A stretch of DNA of 64,000 bases from positions 248,001-312,000 of the forward strand of contig LNEC01000017.1 of NCBI GenBank assembly GCA_001464035.1. The letters run 5' to 3'. The DNA is from Bradyrhizobiaceae bacterium Ga0074131. Lineage in GTDB: Bacteria > Pseudomonadota > Alphaproteobacteria > Rhizobiales > Xanthobacteraceae. A program made the translations under genes and the position numbers. The notes beneath the pieces are model-generated. The model was not told where the DNA came from. It searched no databases and worked only from the letters and a program-made list of their open reading frames with translations. Of the stretch, positions 1-8,777 are shown one piece after another; position 1 is the stretch's first letter, and every line of letters starts with the position of its first letter.

Positions 1-21
1 TCGGCGTCGTGACAGGCGCGC

Positions 22-1281
22 TCATTCCTGCTTCCAAAATCGGTCGTTGGGCATGGTCCCGGCTGAATCAGCGGCCAATTCGGGTTTGATGCGATTGACG
101 TAATACATGTTCACTGAACCCTGGTGCTTCACTTCGACGGCGCCGCGCGCGTCTGTCTCGAATCGAGACTTGATGTGCTGCCACGTCGATTCAGCAACGC
201 CGACGCGGCCCGGCACTCCGGCGGCTTCGACGCGCTGGGCCGTATTCACTGTCTTCCCCCAGATGTCATAGGTAAATTTGTGTTTGCCGACGACGCCGGC
301 GATAACCGGTCCGGTATTGATTCCGATCCTCACCTGCCAGGCCGGCAGGCGCAGCTTCTCCCGTTGCCGATTGAGCCTAGCCAGGTGATCAAGTATCTGC
401 AGCGCACACAATGAGGCGTCAATGGCGTGCGTGCGATTCGGTTCCGGCACGCCACCGACGGCGAGATAGGCATCTCCGATCGTCTTGAGCTTTTCCAGAC
501 GATGATCTGCCATGATGTCGTCGAACCTGGTAAAGTGCTGGTCGAGCTGATCAATGACGCTCGCCGGCTCCATGGTTTCGACGAGGCGGGTGAATCCGCT
601 GAAATCGATGAGGATCACGGTCGCAGAGGCAAAGAAACGCGGCTGAACGCGCTCGCTTGTCTTGAGCTCCTCTGCGATGGATGCAGGCAGGATATTCAGA
701 AGCAGTCGGTCCGATTCACCTTTTTCGGCAACTGCAAGGTCGCGCGCGCGTTTTAGTTCATGCAGCATCACGTTGCGCTCGAGCAACTGCCGGCGCAGTT
801 CCAGGTGAACCATGGTCTGCCGTGACAGTCGCCTCAATGCCTCCTGCTGCTCGAAGGTAAGTTCGCGCGGTTTGAAGTCGATGACGCACAGCGAGCCCAG
901 GGCATGACCATCTTGCGTGATCAGTGGAACGCCGCAGTAGAAGCGCAGACGCAAACCGTCTGTCACAAGCGGACTGGTATTGAATCTCTGATCCTCCAAC
1001 AGGTCAGGAACGTGGAGGATGTCGTCGACGCAGACCGTGGCCCTGCAAACCGAAATCTCCCGAGGGCATTCGGAAAGTTCTGCCGGCAGAGGACCATATT
1101 TTGCTTTGATCCATTGCCGCGATGCGTCAACGAAGCTCACCAGGCCGGCGGGGCAGTCGCAAATCTGCGCCGCCAGTTCGGCGATTTCGTCGAATCCGGC
1201 TTCCGGAAGTGTGTCAACGATGGCGTAGTTCTTTAGCGCTTCAAGGCGTCTAGGCTCATCGGCTGGCATCGTTTGGTCCAT
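22..1281 (-). CDS. GAF domain-containing class III adenylate cyclase
   Basis: Predicted to make cyclic AMP from ATP in the cytoplasm, with activity set by an N-terminal GAF sensor. The GAF domain spans about residues 20-165 and includes the VPDLLEDQRF segment. A short linker helix follows, then the cyclase domain at about 215-400. The two metal aspartates are D226 (LIDFSGF) and D270 (KTIGD). The purine-selecting pair is K266 and D339 (YDIWG), which favours ATP over GTP. N346 and R350 (NTAQR) are the transition-state residues, so all key residues are present. No membrane segment or signal peptide is seen. The ATG at 1281 is chosen because GAGGG lies 8 bases upstream; a TTG 18 bases further out is less likely. 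The ligand of the GAF domain is unknown. Confidence 0.9.
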   Translation of the reverse strand: MDQTMPADEPRRLEALKNYAIVDTLPEAGFDEIAELAAQICDCPAGLVSFVDASRQWIKAKYGPLPAELSECPREISVCRATVCVDDILHVPDLLEDQRFNTSPLVTDGLRLRFYCGVPLITQDGHALGSLCVIDFKPRELTFEQQEALRRLSRQTMVHLELRRQLLERNVMLHELKRARDLAVAEKGESDRLLLNILPASIAEELKTSERVQPRFFASATVILIDFSGFTRLVETMEPASVIDQLDQHFTRFDDIMADHRLEKLKTIGDAYLAVGGVPEPNRTHAIDASLCALQILDHLARLNRQREKLRLPAWQVRIGINTGPVIAGVVGKHKFTYDIWGKTVNTAQRVEAAGVPGRVGVAESTWQHIKSRFETDARGAVEVKHQGSVNMYYVNRIKPELAADSAGTMPNDRFWKQE

Positions 1282-1620
1282 GACAAGCCCTCGCGCCAAC
1301 TCGGATCAAATGAATCTCACCGCGATACTAGCACTATTTTCTGGCCGCAAGCTTCTCAACCGGCCACCGAGAGACGTAGACACATCGCGGGCCAACTGTC
1401 TGACGATCAAGAGACGCCTCTGGAACCTCCCCCGAAAATGTTGTCCTGCGGCATTGGAGCAAGACAACATGGACACCGAAAATCAGGGCAACCAGCGCAC
1501 CGCATCCGGACGCGTACAACCGGGGGGTCGCGTCCACCCGAGACGCCGTCCACGCAGGTCGGCCCGCCGAGACCGAATGACGGGCTGGAATTGCCGCGCA
1601 GCAGCCACTGATCGCACAAC
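1282..1620. other. Intergenic region without a supported gene
   Basis: This stretch lies between the cyclase start and a dispersed repeat. Open frames exist on both strands but have no recognisable domain or good ribosome site. It presumably holds the cyclase promoter near its left end. A short inverted sequence (TTGTCCTGC ... GCAAGACAA, 1441-1468) is visible, of unknown role. Confidence 0.4.
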
Positions 1621-1697
1621 GTCATTGCGGAGCAAAGCGACGAAGCAATCCACGCTTTCTTATAGCTGGATTGCTTCGCTGCGCTCGCAAGGACGAT
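1621..1697. repeat. Dispersed palindromic repeat, family A
   Basis: The element starts GTCATTGCGGAGC and contains GAAGCAATCCA, with GGATTGCTTCG in its second half, so it can fold into a long hairpin. It sits just past the stop codon of the binding-protein gene on the minus strand and may help end that transcript. Similar copies occur at 6685, 8511, 13945, 15683 and 36805, with a degenerate one near 49480. Confidence 0.8.
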
Positions 1698-1704
1698 TCG
1701 CCCC

Positions 1705-3312
1705 CTACTTCTTCTCGATATTCCAGAACACCGGCGTCGCCGGGCCGTCGAGCACGCCTGACAGCGAGGTTCGCCAGGCGCTGGGGGCGAAGTATTGCCC
1801 GAGCGGGATGTAGATCGCCTGCTCGTAGGCATGCTTTTGCAGGTCGGCGGCGATCTTCTTCTGCTCCTCGGCGGTCGACGCCCGCGCAAAGGCGTCGCGC
1901 AGCTGCTCGACCTTGGCGTCTTCGGCCCAGCCGAACCAGCCGCCCTTGGTGCCGCGGCCGCCGATCGAGACGTTGACGACGGGGTTGGCGACGTCGGCGC
2001 CGACCCAGTTGGTGAAGAACATGTTCCAGCCGCCCTCTTTCGGCGGCTTCTGGCTGGCGCGGCGGGTCACCACGGTCTGCCAGTCGGTGGCCTGCACGTC
2101 GACCTTGAAGCCGGCTTCGCGCAGCAGCTGCGCCGCCACGATCGGCTGCGCCTTCAGCGTCACGACGTCGCCCGGGGCCATGATCACGATCGGTGTGCCG
2201 TCATAGCCGGACTCGGCGAGCGCCTTCTTGGCTTCCGCCATGCCGTTGCCCTTCACCAGCGTTTCCGAGCCGACGTCGGTGGCGAGCGGCGTATCGCAGA
2301 TGAAGATCGCGCCGCAGATCTTGTAATATTTGGGATTGCCGACCAGCGCGTCGAGCACCGGTTTCTGGCTCATGGCCAGGAACGCGGCGCGGCGCACCTT
2401 GACGTTGTCGAACGGCGGATGAAGGAAATTCATGCGCCCCAGCGTCTGGAAGCCGAACTTGTTCAGGGTCTCGATCTTGATGTCCTTGTTACCCTCCAGC
2501 ACCTGCAGAAGATCGAACGACGGGTTTTCCATGAAGTCGATGTCGCCGGACTGCAGCGCGTTCACCGCGGTCTGGGCATCGGGCATCGTCAGCCATTCGA
2601 CGCGGTCGACCTTGACCACCTTGCCGCCGGCGGTCCAGCTCGCCGGTTCATTGCGCGGCACATAGTCCTTGTTCTTCTCGTAGGCCGCCTTGACGCCGGG
2701 CTGGAATTCAGCCGGCAGGAACTTGAACGGGCCCGAGCCGATTTGTTCCGCGATCGCCTTGCCCGGCTCGGTTTCGGCCAGCCGCTTCGGCATCATGAAC
2801 GGCACCAGCGACGACGGTTTTCCGAGCGACTCCAGCACCAGCCCGTAGGGCTCCTTCAATTTCAGCACGATGGTCTTGTCGTCGGCGGCCGTGATGCTGG
2901 CGGTGAAGTCCATCAGCTTCTGGCCCATGCCGTCATTCTTGCCCCAGCGCTTCAGCGAGGCGACGCAGTCTTCCGCCGTGACCGGCTTGCCGTCATGCCA
3001 TTTCAGACCATCGCGCAAGGTGAAGGTGTAGGTCAGCTTGTCGTCGGAGATTTTCCACTCCGCCATCTGCGGCTGGATCTTGAAGTTCGAATCCGTCGCC
3101 ACCAGCGTGTCGTAGACCATGTAGCCGTGGTCGCGGGTGATGTAGGCGGTGGTGAGCCCGGGATCGGTCACGCGCAGATCGGAATGCATCACCGCGGTGA
3201 TGGTCTTGCCGGCGGCGATCGCCTGCGGCATCACGGCGGCCGAAAGGGCAAGGACCGACAGCGCGATACCGGACGCCATCGTGGGCCGTTTCCAACGCGA
3301 GATATGGAACAT
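1705..3312 (-). CDS. ABC transporter substrate-binding protein, peptide type (SBP_bac_5)
   Basis: Periplasmic binding protein that should capture peptides or similar solutes for the permeases encoded from 4842. It is 535 residues, the usual size for the dipeptide/oligopeptide family. An N-terminal signal peptide of about 33 residues ends at AIAAG. The family features are visible: the LTYTFTLRDGLKWHDG segment near residue 100, followed by PVTAEDC. The ATG at 3312 follows AGGAGAG by six bases. It is transcribed divergently from the M20 peptidase and permeases, so binding protein and membrane components are on opposite strands. The exact substrate cannot be read from sequence. Confidence 0.92.
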   Translation of the reverse strand: MFHISRWKRPTMASGIALSVLALSAAVMPQAIAAGKTITAVMHSDLRVTDPGLTTAYITRDHGYMVYDTLVATDSNFKIQPQMAEWKISDDKLTYTFTLRDGLKWHDGKPVTAEDCVASLKRWGKNDGMGQKLMDFTASITAADDKTIVLKLKEPYGLVLESLGKPSSLVPFMMPKRLAETEPGKAIAEQIGSGPFKFLPAEFQPGVKAAYEKNKDYVPRNEPASWTAGGKVVKVDRVEWLTMPDAQTAVNALQSGDIDFMENPSFDLLQVLEGNKDIKIETLNKFGFQTLGRMNFLHPPFDNVKVRRAAFLAMSQKPVLDALVGNPKYYKICGAIFICDTPLATDVGSETLVKGNGMAEAKKALAESGYDGTPIVIMAPGDVVTLKAQPIVAAQLLREAGFKVDVQATDWQTVVTRRASQKPPKEGGWNMFFTNWVGADVANPVVNVSIGGRGTKGGWFGWAEDAKVEQLRDAFARASTAEEQKKIAADLQKHAYEQAIYIPLGQYFAPSAWRTSLSGVLDGPATPVFWNIEKK

Positions 3313-3587
3313 TCAAACTCTCCTGACGTGAAACTGGTCAAACCGGGATGATTAGTTATGCAGTCGGTACGTTATTCAGGCGCACTAACACGCTGTAACT
3401 TCGAAGGTATTCGAGACTTGCATCAAGCGCGCGGCGCGTCAATCGGGTTCTGGCCCCTGGGCACGCGGCAATCGGCCCGAAGCGGCCCGCAAGTTTCACT
3501 TTACAAATTCGCCGCCGGTCATTCTCGTAAGCCTCGCCGATACCGGCGCGTTGCTCCAGCATCCATGCAAGAATAAAGAGAATCCCA
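3313..3587. promoter_or_regulatory. Divergent intergenic region for the peptide-uptake module
   Basis: 275 bases separate the divergent starts of the binding protein and the M20 peptidase. Promoters for both must lie here unless transcription enters from outside. No clear operator or sigma-factor motif stands out. The inference rests on gene orientation only. Confidence 0.4.
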
Positions 3588-4718
3588 ATGAACCCCGCCA
3601 ACCTTCCCTTCGATTCCGAGGCCATGCTGCAGGGACTGCGCGGCTGGGTGGAATGCGAAAGTCCGACTTTCGACGCCCACGCCGTCGGGCGCATGCTCGA
3701 CATCGCCGCCCGGGACATGGCGATCATGGGGGCGTCGATCGAACGCATCGCCGGCCGGCAGGGTTTTGCCGGCTGCGTCCGCGCCCGCTTCCCGCATCCG
3801 AACGCAGGCTCGCCCGGCATCCTGATCGCGGGACATCTGGATACCGTGCATCCGGTCGGCACGCTGGACAAACTGCAATGGCGGCGCGAGGGCAACAAGT
3901 GCTTCGGCCCCGGCATCTTCGACATGAAGGGCGGCAATTACCTCAGCCTGGAAGCGATCCGGCAGCTGGCGCGCGCCTCCTTCACGACGCCGCTGCCGAT
4001 CACGGTGCTGTTCACACCGGACGAGGAAGTTGGCACGCCGTCGACCCGCGACCTCATCGAGGCCGAGGCCGCGCGCAACAAGTATGTGCTGGTGCCGGAA
4101 CCTGGCCGCCCGGACAACGGCGTGGTCACCGGACGGTACGCCATCGCGCGGTTCAATCTCGAGGCCACCGGCAAGCCGAGCCATGCCGGCGCCACGCTTT
4201 CCTCGGGCCGCTCGGCGATCCGCGAGATGGCGCGGCAGATTCTGGCCATCGACGGCATGACGACGGCGGACTGCACCTTCTCGGTCGGCATCGTGCAGGG
4301 CGGGCAATGGGTCAATTGCGTCGCCACCACCTGCACCGGCGAGGCGCTCAGCATGGCGAAACGACAGGCCGATCTCGACCACGGCGTCGAGCGGATGCTG
4401 GCGCTGTCCGGCACCGCCAACGAGGTGACCTTCAAGGTGACGCGCGGCGTTACCCGGCCGGTATGGGAGCCGGACGCCGGCACCATGGCGCTGTATGAAA
4501 AGGCGCGCAGCCTGGCCAAGGCAATGGGCGCGGAACTGCCGCATGCCAGCGCCGGCGGCGGCTCCGACGGCAACTTTACCGGGGCGATGGGGATTCCGAC
4601 CCTCGACGGCCTGGGCGTGCGCGGCGCCGATGCGCATACCCTGAACGAACATATCGAAGTCGACAGCCTCGCCGAGCGCGGCCGCCTGATGGCGGGCCTG
4701 TTGGCGACGCTGGAGTGA
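3588..4718 (+). CDS. M20 family metallopeptidase (carboxypeptidase G2-like)
   Basis: Zinc-dependent exopeptidase of the M20A/glutamate carboxypeptidase type, 376 residues. Metal ligands and catalytic residues are in place: H83 and D85 (GHLDTVH), D112 (FDMKGG), the E146-E147 pair (PDEEVG) and a later EPG motif near 173. The dimerisation domain with SHAG(A) follows. No signal peptide is seen, so it acts in the cytoplasm, presumably on the imported substrate. It is the first gene of the plus-strand part of the uptake module, 123 bases before the permease gene. The true substrate (gamma-glutamyl, N-acyl or dipeptide) is unknown. Confidence 0.9.
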   Translation: MNPANLPFDSEAMLQGLRGWVECESPTFDAHAVGRMLDIAARDMAIMGASIERIAGRQGFAGCVRARFPHPNAGSPGILIAGHLDTVHPVGTLDKLQWRREGNKCFGPGIFDMKGGNYLSLEAIRQLARASFTTPLPITVLFTPDEEVGTPSTRDLIEAEAARNKYVLVPEPGRPDNGVVTGRYAIARFNLEATGKPSHAGATLSSGRSAIREMARQILAIDGMTTADCTFSVGIVQGGQWVNCVATTCTGEALSMAKRQADLDHGVERMLALSGTANEVTFKVTRGVTRPVWEPDAGTMALYEKARSLAKAMGAELPHASAGGGSDGNFTGAMGIPTLDGLGVRGADAHTLNEHIEVDSLAERGRLMAGLLATLE

Positions 4719-4841
4719 GACTTTGCCCGCGCATCGCCGACAGACGGGGCTCGATGGCACCGAACTTGCTTACCTGATACATACGGGCGGGAACTAATCC
4801 GCGGCAACCAAAAACGGTTGGCGCATAGATGATGGACAACG

Positions 4842-5783
4842 ATGCTCGGATATCTTTTGCGCCGCGTGCTAGCCGCCATTCCCGTGATGGGCGTGGTGGC
4901 GCTGTTCGTGTTTCTGCTGCTGCGGCTGACGCCCGGCGATCCCGCCGCGATCCTGGCCGGCGACAATGCGACGCCCGAACAGCTCGAGCGCATCCGCAAC
5001 TCGCTCGGGCTGAACGAGCCGCTCTACACCCAGTTCGTCACCTGGATCGGCAAGCTGCTACAGGGCGATCTAGGGGTGTCGCTGATCTCGAACGTGCCGG
5101 TCATGAAGATGATCAGCCAGCGCGTCGAGCCGTCGATCTCGATCGCGCTGTCGACCATCGTCCTCGCCATCCTGGTCGCGGTGCCGCTCGGCGTCATCGC
5201 AGCCTGGAAACACGGCACCTGGATCGACCGCTTCGTAATGGGGTTGTCGGTGATCGGGTTCTCGGTTCCGGTATTCGTGATCGGCTATGTGTTGATCCAG
5301 ATCTTCGCCATCGAACTGCGCTGGCTGCCGGTGCAGGGTTTTCGAAGCATCACCGCCGGCTTCGGGCCGTTCTTCGAACGCATTATTCTTCCAACCTGCA
5401 CGCTGTCCTTCATCTATGTCGCGCTGATCGCGCGGATGACGCGGGCGGCGATGCTCGACGTGCTCGGCGAGGATTATGTACGCACGGCCCGCGCCAAGGG
5501 AATCAATGAGACCGCGGTGTTGCTGCGCCACGCGCTGCGCAACGCCGCGGTGCCCGTCATCACCGTGATCGGTACCGGATTCGCGCTGCTGATTTCAGGC
5601 GTGGTCGTCACCGAGAGCGTGTTCAACCTGCCCGGCATCGGACGCCTCACCGTCGATGCCGTGCTGGCGCGCGACTATCCGGTGATCCAGGCGATGATCC
5701 TGCTGACATCGCTGATCTACGTCACGGTCAATCTGCTGATCGACGTCGCGTACACCCTGCTCGATCCAAGGATTCGCTACTGA
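4842..5783 (+). CDS. ABC transporter permease, DppB/OppB type
   Basis: Inner-membrane permease of the peptide/nickel family, 313 residues with about six membrane helices. The N-terminus MLGYLLRRVLAAIPVM and the LTPGDPA motif near residue 30 are typical of DppB. The EAA-loop sequence DYVRTARAKGINE near 215 binds the ATPase. Its TGA stop shares one base with the ATG of the next permease, so the two are translationally coupled. Confidence 0.95.
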   Translation: MLGYLLRRVLAAIPVMGVVALFVFLLLRLTPGDPAAILAGDNATPEQLERIRNSLGLNEPLYTQFVTWIGKLLQGDLGVSLISNVPVMKMISQRVEPSISIALSTIVLAILVAVPLGVIAAWKHGTWIDRFVMGLSVIGFSVPVFVIGYVLIQIFAIELRWLPVQGFRSITAGFGPFFERIILPTCTLSFIYVALIARMTRAAMLDVLGEDYVRTARAKGINETAVLLRHALRNAAVPVITVIGTGFALLISGVVVTESVFNLPGIGRLTVDAVLARDYPVIQAMILLTSLIYVTVNLLIDVAYTLLDPRIRY

Positions 5784-6673
5784 TGGCGATCGAAACCCTT
5801 CCCGAACCGTCGATCCCGATCACCACGCCGTTCCGGCCGGGGCTCGGCTTTCTCACGGCGACGCCGATCATCGCGGTGGCGACGGTCTGCCTCACGCTGG
5901 TGATCCTGTCGGCGATTTTCGCGCCCCTGCTATCGCCGCACGATCCGCAGCTGCTGGCGCCGGCGCAGCGGCTGAAACCCGCGAGCGCCGAATTCTGGCT
6001 CGGCACCGACGCCTACGGGCGCGACGTGCTGGCGCGGATTCTCTATGGCGGGCGAATCTCGCTGTTGATCGGGCTCGGCGCCGCCGTGTTCTCGATCAGC
6101 ATCGGCCTCGTGATCGGGCTGGTCTCCGGGTTCTTCAAATGGGTCGACGCCGTGATGATGCGGGTGATGGACGGCTTGATGGCGATCCCGAGCATCCTGC
6201 TCGCGATTGCCGTGGTGTCGCTGTCGGGCGCCAGCCTGATGACGGTGCTGGTCGCCATCACCATTCCGGAGATTCCTCGGGTGGCGCGGTTGGTCCGCTC
6301 GGTGGTGCTGTCCGCGCGCGAGGAGCCTTATGTCGAGGCCGCGATCTCGGTCGGCTCCAGCCTGCCTAAGATCATGTGGCGTCACCTAATGCCCAACACG
6401 GTGGCGCCGCTGATCGTGCAGGGCACCTACGTCTGCGCCTCCGCCATCCTCACCGAGGCGATCCTGTCGTTCCTCGGCGCCGGCATCAATCCGGAGACGC
6501 CGACCTGGGGCAACATCATGGCCGAGGGCCGCGCCTATTTTCAGATCAAGCCTTCACTGATCTTCTGGCCGGGCCTGCTGCTCTCAATCGCCATCCTCAG
6601 CGTCAATCTGATCGGCGACGCCGCGCGCGACGCGCTCGATCCCCGCATGAAGCAGCGCGAGGGCGGCAAGTGA
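5783..6673 (+). CDS. ABC transporter permease, DppC/OppC type
   Basis: Second inner-membrane permease, 296 residues. It has the N-terminal helix, the GTDAYGRDVLARILYG motif typical of DppC, and the EAA loop (EPYVEAAISVG). It pairs with the preceding DppB-type protein. A family A repeat lies between this gene and the ATPase gene, so the operon carries an element that could attenuate expression of the ATPase. Confidence 0.95.
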   Translation: MAIETLPEPSIPITTPFRPGLGFLTATPIIAVATVCLTLVILSAIFAPLLSPHDPQLLAPAQRLKPASAEFWLGTDAYGRDVLARILYGGRISLLIGLGAAVFSISIGLVIGLVSGFFKWVDAVMMRVMDGLMAIPSILLAIAVVSLSGASLMTVLVAITIPEIPRVARLVRSVVLSAREEPYVEAAISVGSSLPKIMWRHLMPNTVAPLIVQGTYVCASAILTEAILSFLGAGINPETPTWGNIMAEGRAYFQIKPSLIFWPGLLLSIAILSVNLIGDAARDALDPRMKQREGGK

Positions 6674-6684
6674 GTTTTTTCCTC

Positions 6685-6795
6685 GTCATTGCGAGCGCAG
6701 CGAAGCAATCCATCGCGCGGCAGAAAGAAAGAATGGATTGCTTCGTCGCAAGGGCTCCCTTGCGCAAACGCTTCGCGTTTGTCGCAGGCAATGAC
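6685..6795. repeat. Dispersed palindromic repeat, family A, inside the operon
   Basis: The element begins GTCATTGCGAGCGCAGC and ends with GCAATGAC. Its halves carry GAAGCAATCCA and TGGATTGCTTCG. It fills nearly all of the gap between the DppC-type permease and the double ATPase gene. Confidence 0.8.
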
Positions 6796-6815
6796 GATGA
6801 TCAGAGAGCGGTGAC

Positions 6816-8465
6816 ATGAAGCCCATTGTCCTCGACATCGACAATCTCGTGGTCGGCCTCGGCAAGAATCCGCGCAACGAGCGGGTGATCGATGGCGTCT
6901 CGCTGCAGGTGCGCGAGGGCGAGACGCTGTGCCTGGTCGGCGAAAGCGGCTCCGGCAAATCCGTCACCTCCCTGACGGTGATGGGCCTGCTGCCGAAGGG
7001 CTCGCTGGTGCCGTCAGGCGGCAGCGTCAAACTGGTCGGCGAGGACGTCCTCACCGCCAGCGACCGGCGGCTGCGACAGCTGCGCGCCACCACCATGGCG
7101 ATGATCTTTCAGGAGCCGATGACGGCGCTCAATCCGGTGGTGCCGGTCGGCCGCCAGATCGACGAGGTACTGCGCGCCCATACCGATCTCGACGGCCGCG
7201 CGCGCAAGCAGCGCATCCTCGACATGATGGAGCAGGTCCGGCTGCCCGAGGTCGCGCGCATCTTCGCCTCCTATCCGCACCGGCTTTCCGGCGGCCAGCG
7301 CCAGCGCATCATGATTGCGATGGCGCTGGTGCTGGAGCCGAAGCTGCTGATCGCGGACGAGCCGACCACCGCGCTCGACGTCACCACGCAAAAGCAGATC
7401 CTGACCCTGATCCGCGACCTGCAGCGCGATCACGGCACCGCGGTGCTGTTCATCACCCACGACATGGGCGTGGTCGCCGAGATCGCCGACCGTGTCGCGG
7501 TGATGCGCTACGGCAAGTTGGTCGAGACCGGTTCGCTGCAGTCCATCCTGCGCACCCCGACCATGGAATACACCCGCAACCTTCTCTCGGCCGTGCCTAG
7601 CCTGATCCCCCGCGCGCCGCGCGCGGACTCGGCCGAACCAATCGTGCTGGAGACCAACGAACTCGGCAAGGTCTATCGCGAACGTTCCTTCTTCGGCACC
7701 GTCCGCGAAGTCGCGGCGGCGCGGGACGTCACCTTGAACTTGCGCAAGGGCCGCACCCTCGGCATCGTCGGCGAAAGCGGCTCCGGCAAATCCACCGTGG
7801 CGCGCTGCATCGTGCGGCTGATCGACCCGACCTCCGGCGGCATCCGCCTGGCCGGCCGCGAAATCTCCGATCTGTCGCGGCGGCTGCTGCAGCCGCACCG
7901 CAAGCGCATCCAGATCATCTTCCAGGACCCCTATCGGTCGCTCAATCCGCGCATCACGGTCGGCGAAACCATCGCCGAGGGGCCGATCAACTACGGCATG
8001 CCGCATGCGGAGGCGCTGGCCAAGGCGCGCGAACTGCTCGAACTGGTCGACCTGCCTGCGGACGCGATCTCACGCTATCCCCACCAGTTCTCCGGCGGCC
8101 AGCGCCAGCGCATCGCGATTGCCCGCGCGCTGGCGCTCGATCCCGACGTGCTGGTGGCGGACGAAGCGGTGTCCGCGCTCGACGTCTCGGTGCAGGCGCA
8201 GGTGCTGGAACTGCTCGATGAAATCCAGACGCGCCTGGGCATCGCGCTGTTGTTCATCACCCACGATCTGCGCGTCGCGGCCCAGATCTGCGACGACGTC
8301 GCCGTGATGCAGCATGGCCGCATCGTCGAACAAGGCCCGGCCGCGCAGGTCCTCACCCATCCGCAACAGGCCTATACCAGGCAGCTGCTGGAAGCCGCTC
8401 CGGGGCGGGACTGGGATTTTGCGAATTTCAGGCCGGTTTCCGAGAGCGCCGTGGCGACGACGTAG
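6816..8465 (+). CDS. ABC transporter ATP-binding protein, fused DppD-DppF type
   Basis: Two nucleotide-binding domains in one 549-residue chain that energise the two permeases. Each half has a Walker A (GESGSGKS, near 42 and near 320), a signature motif (LSGGQRQR and FSGGQRQR), and a Walker B with the catalytic Glu ([20 protein letters not shown]). Oligopeptide-type C-terminal extensions follow each half. The ATG at 6816 follows AGAGAG. Such fusions are common in rhizobial peptide transporters. Confidence 0.95.
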   Translation: MKPIVLDIDNLVVGLGKNPRNERVIDGVSLQVREGETLCLVGESGSGKSVTSLTVMGLLPKGSLVPSGGSVKLVGEDVLTASDRRLRQLRATTMAMIFQEPMTALNPVVPVGRQIDEVLRAHTDLDGRARKQRILDMMEQVRLPEVARIFASYPHRLSGGQRQRIMIAMALVLEPKLLIADEPTTALDVTTQKQILTLIRDLQRDHGTAVLFITHDMGVVAEIADRVAVMRYGKLVETGSLQSILRTPTMEYTRNLLSAVPSLIPRAPRADSAEPIVLETNELGKVYRERSFFGTVREVAAARDVTLNLRKGRTLGIVGESGSGKSTVARCIVRLIDPTSGGIRLAGREISDLSRRLLQPHRKRIQIIFQDPYRSLNPRITVGETIAEGPINYGMPHAEALAKARELLELVDLPADAISRYPHQFSGGQRQRIAIARALALDPDVLVADEAVSALDVSVQAQVLELLDEIQTRLGIALLFITHDLRVAAQICDDVAVMQHGRIVEQGPAAQVLTHPQQAYTRQLLEAAPGRDWDFANFRPVSESAVATT

Positions 8466-8510
8466 CGCCCTAGCCGTCGTTGCCAGCGCCTTTGCGCGAG
8501 GCTGACGTAG

Positions 8511-8740
8511 CCGGCTCTATCCACGTCATTGCGAGCGCAGCGAAGCAATCCAGCTTCGTGCAACAGGCAAAAAGTTGAATTGCTTCGTCGCATCCGCCTT
8601 CGCCCGAAGGCGGGCTTCGGCGGACAAGAGGGCTCCTCGCAATGACGTGGATAGAGCCGGGCTCGCGCCGCTCCCCGTAATGACGGGATGCGGCATGCAA
8701 AACGGGATTGCTTCGTCGCTTGCGCTCCTTGCAATGACAA
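8511..8740. repeat. Family A repeat with long terminal inverted repeat, plus partial copy
   Basis: From 8511 to 8660 the ends form a perfect inverted repeat of about 25 bases (left end CCGGCTCTATCCAC..., right end its complement). The inside matches the other family A copies. A second, partial copy follows at 8704-8740 (GGATTGCTTCGTCGC ... GCAATGAC). It fills the 312-base gap between the ATPase gene and the M81 peptidase gene, and no gene is seen in it. Confidence 0.8.
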
Positions 8741-8777
8741 GTCTAACGTCGCCACAAATCAGATCGAGACCGAATTG

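Noticed and set aside
1795..3351. Plus-strand frame of about 520 codons
   Set aside because: It is opposite the peptide-binding protein, which has a signal peptide and a good ribosome site.
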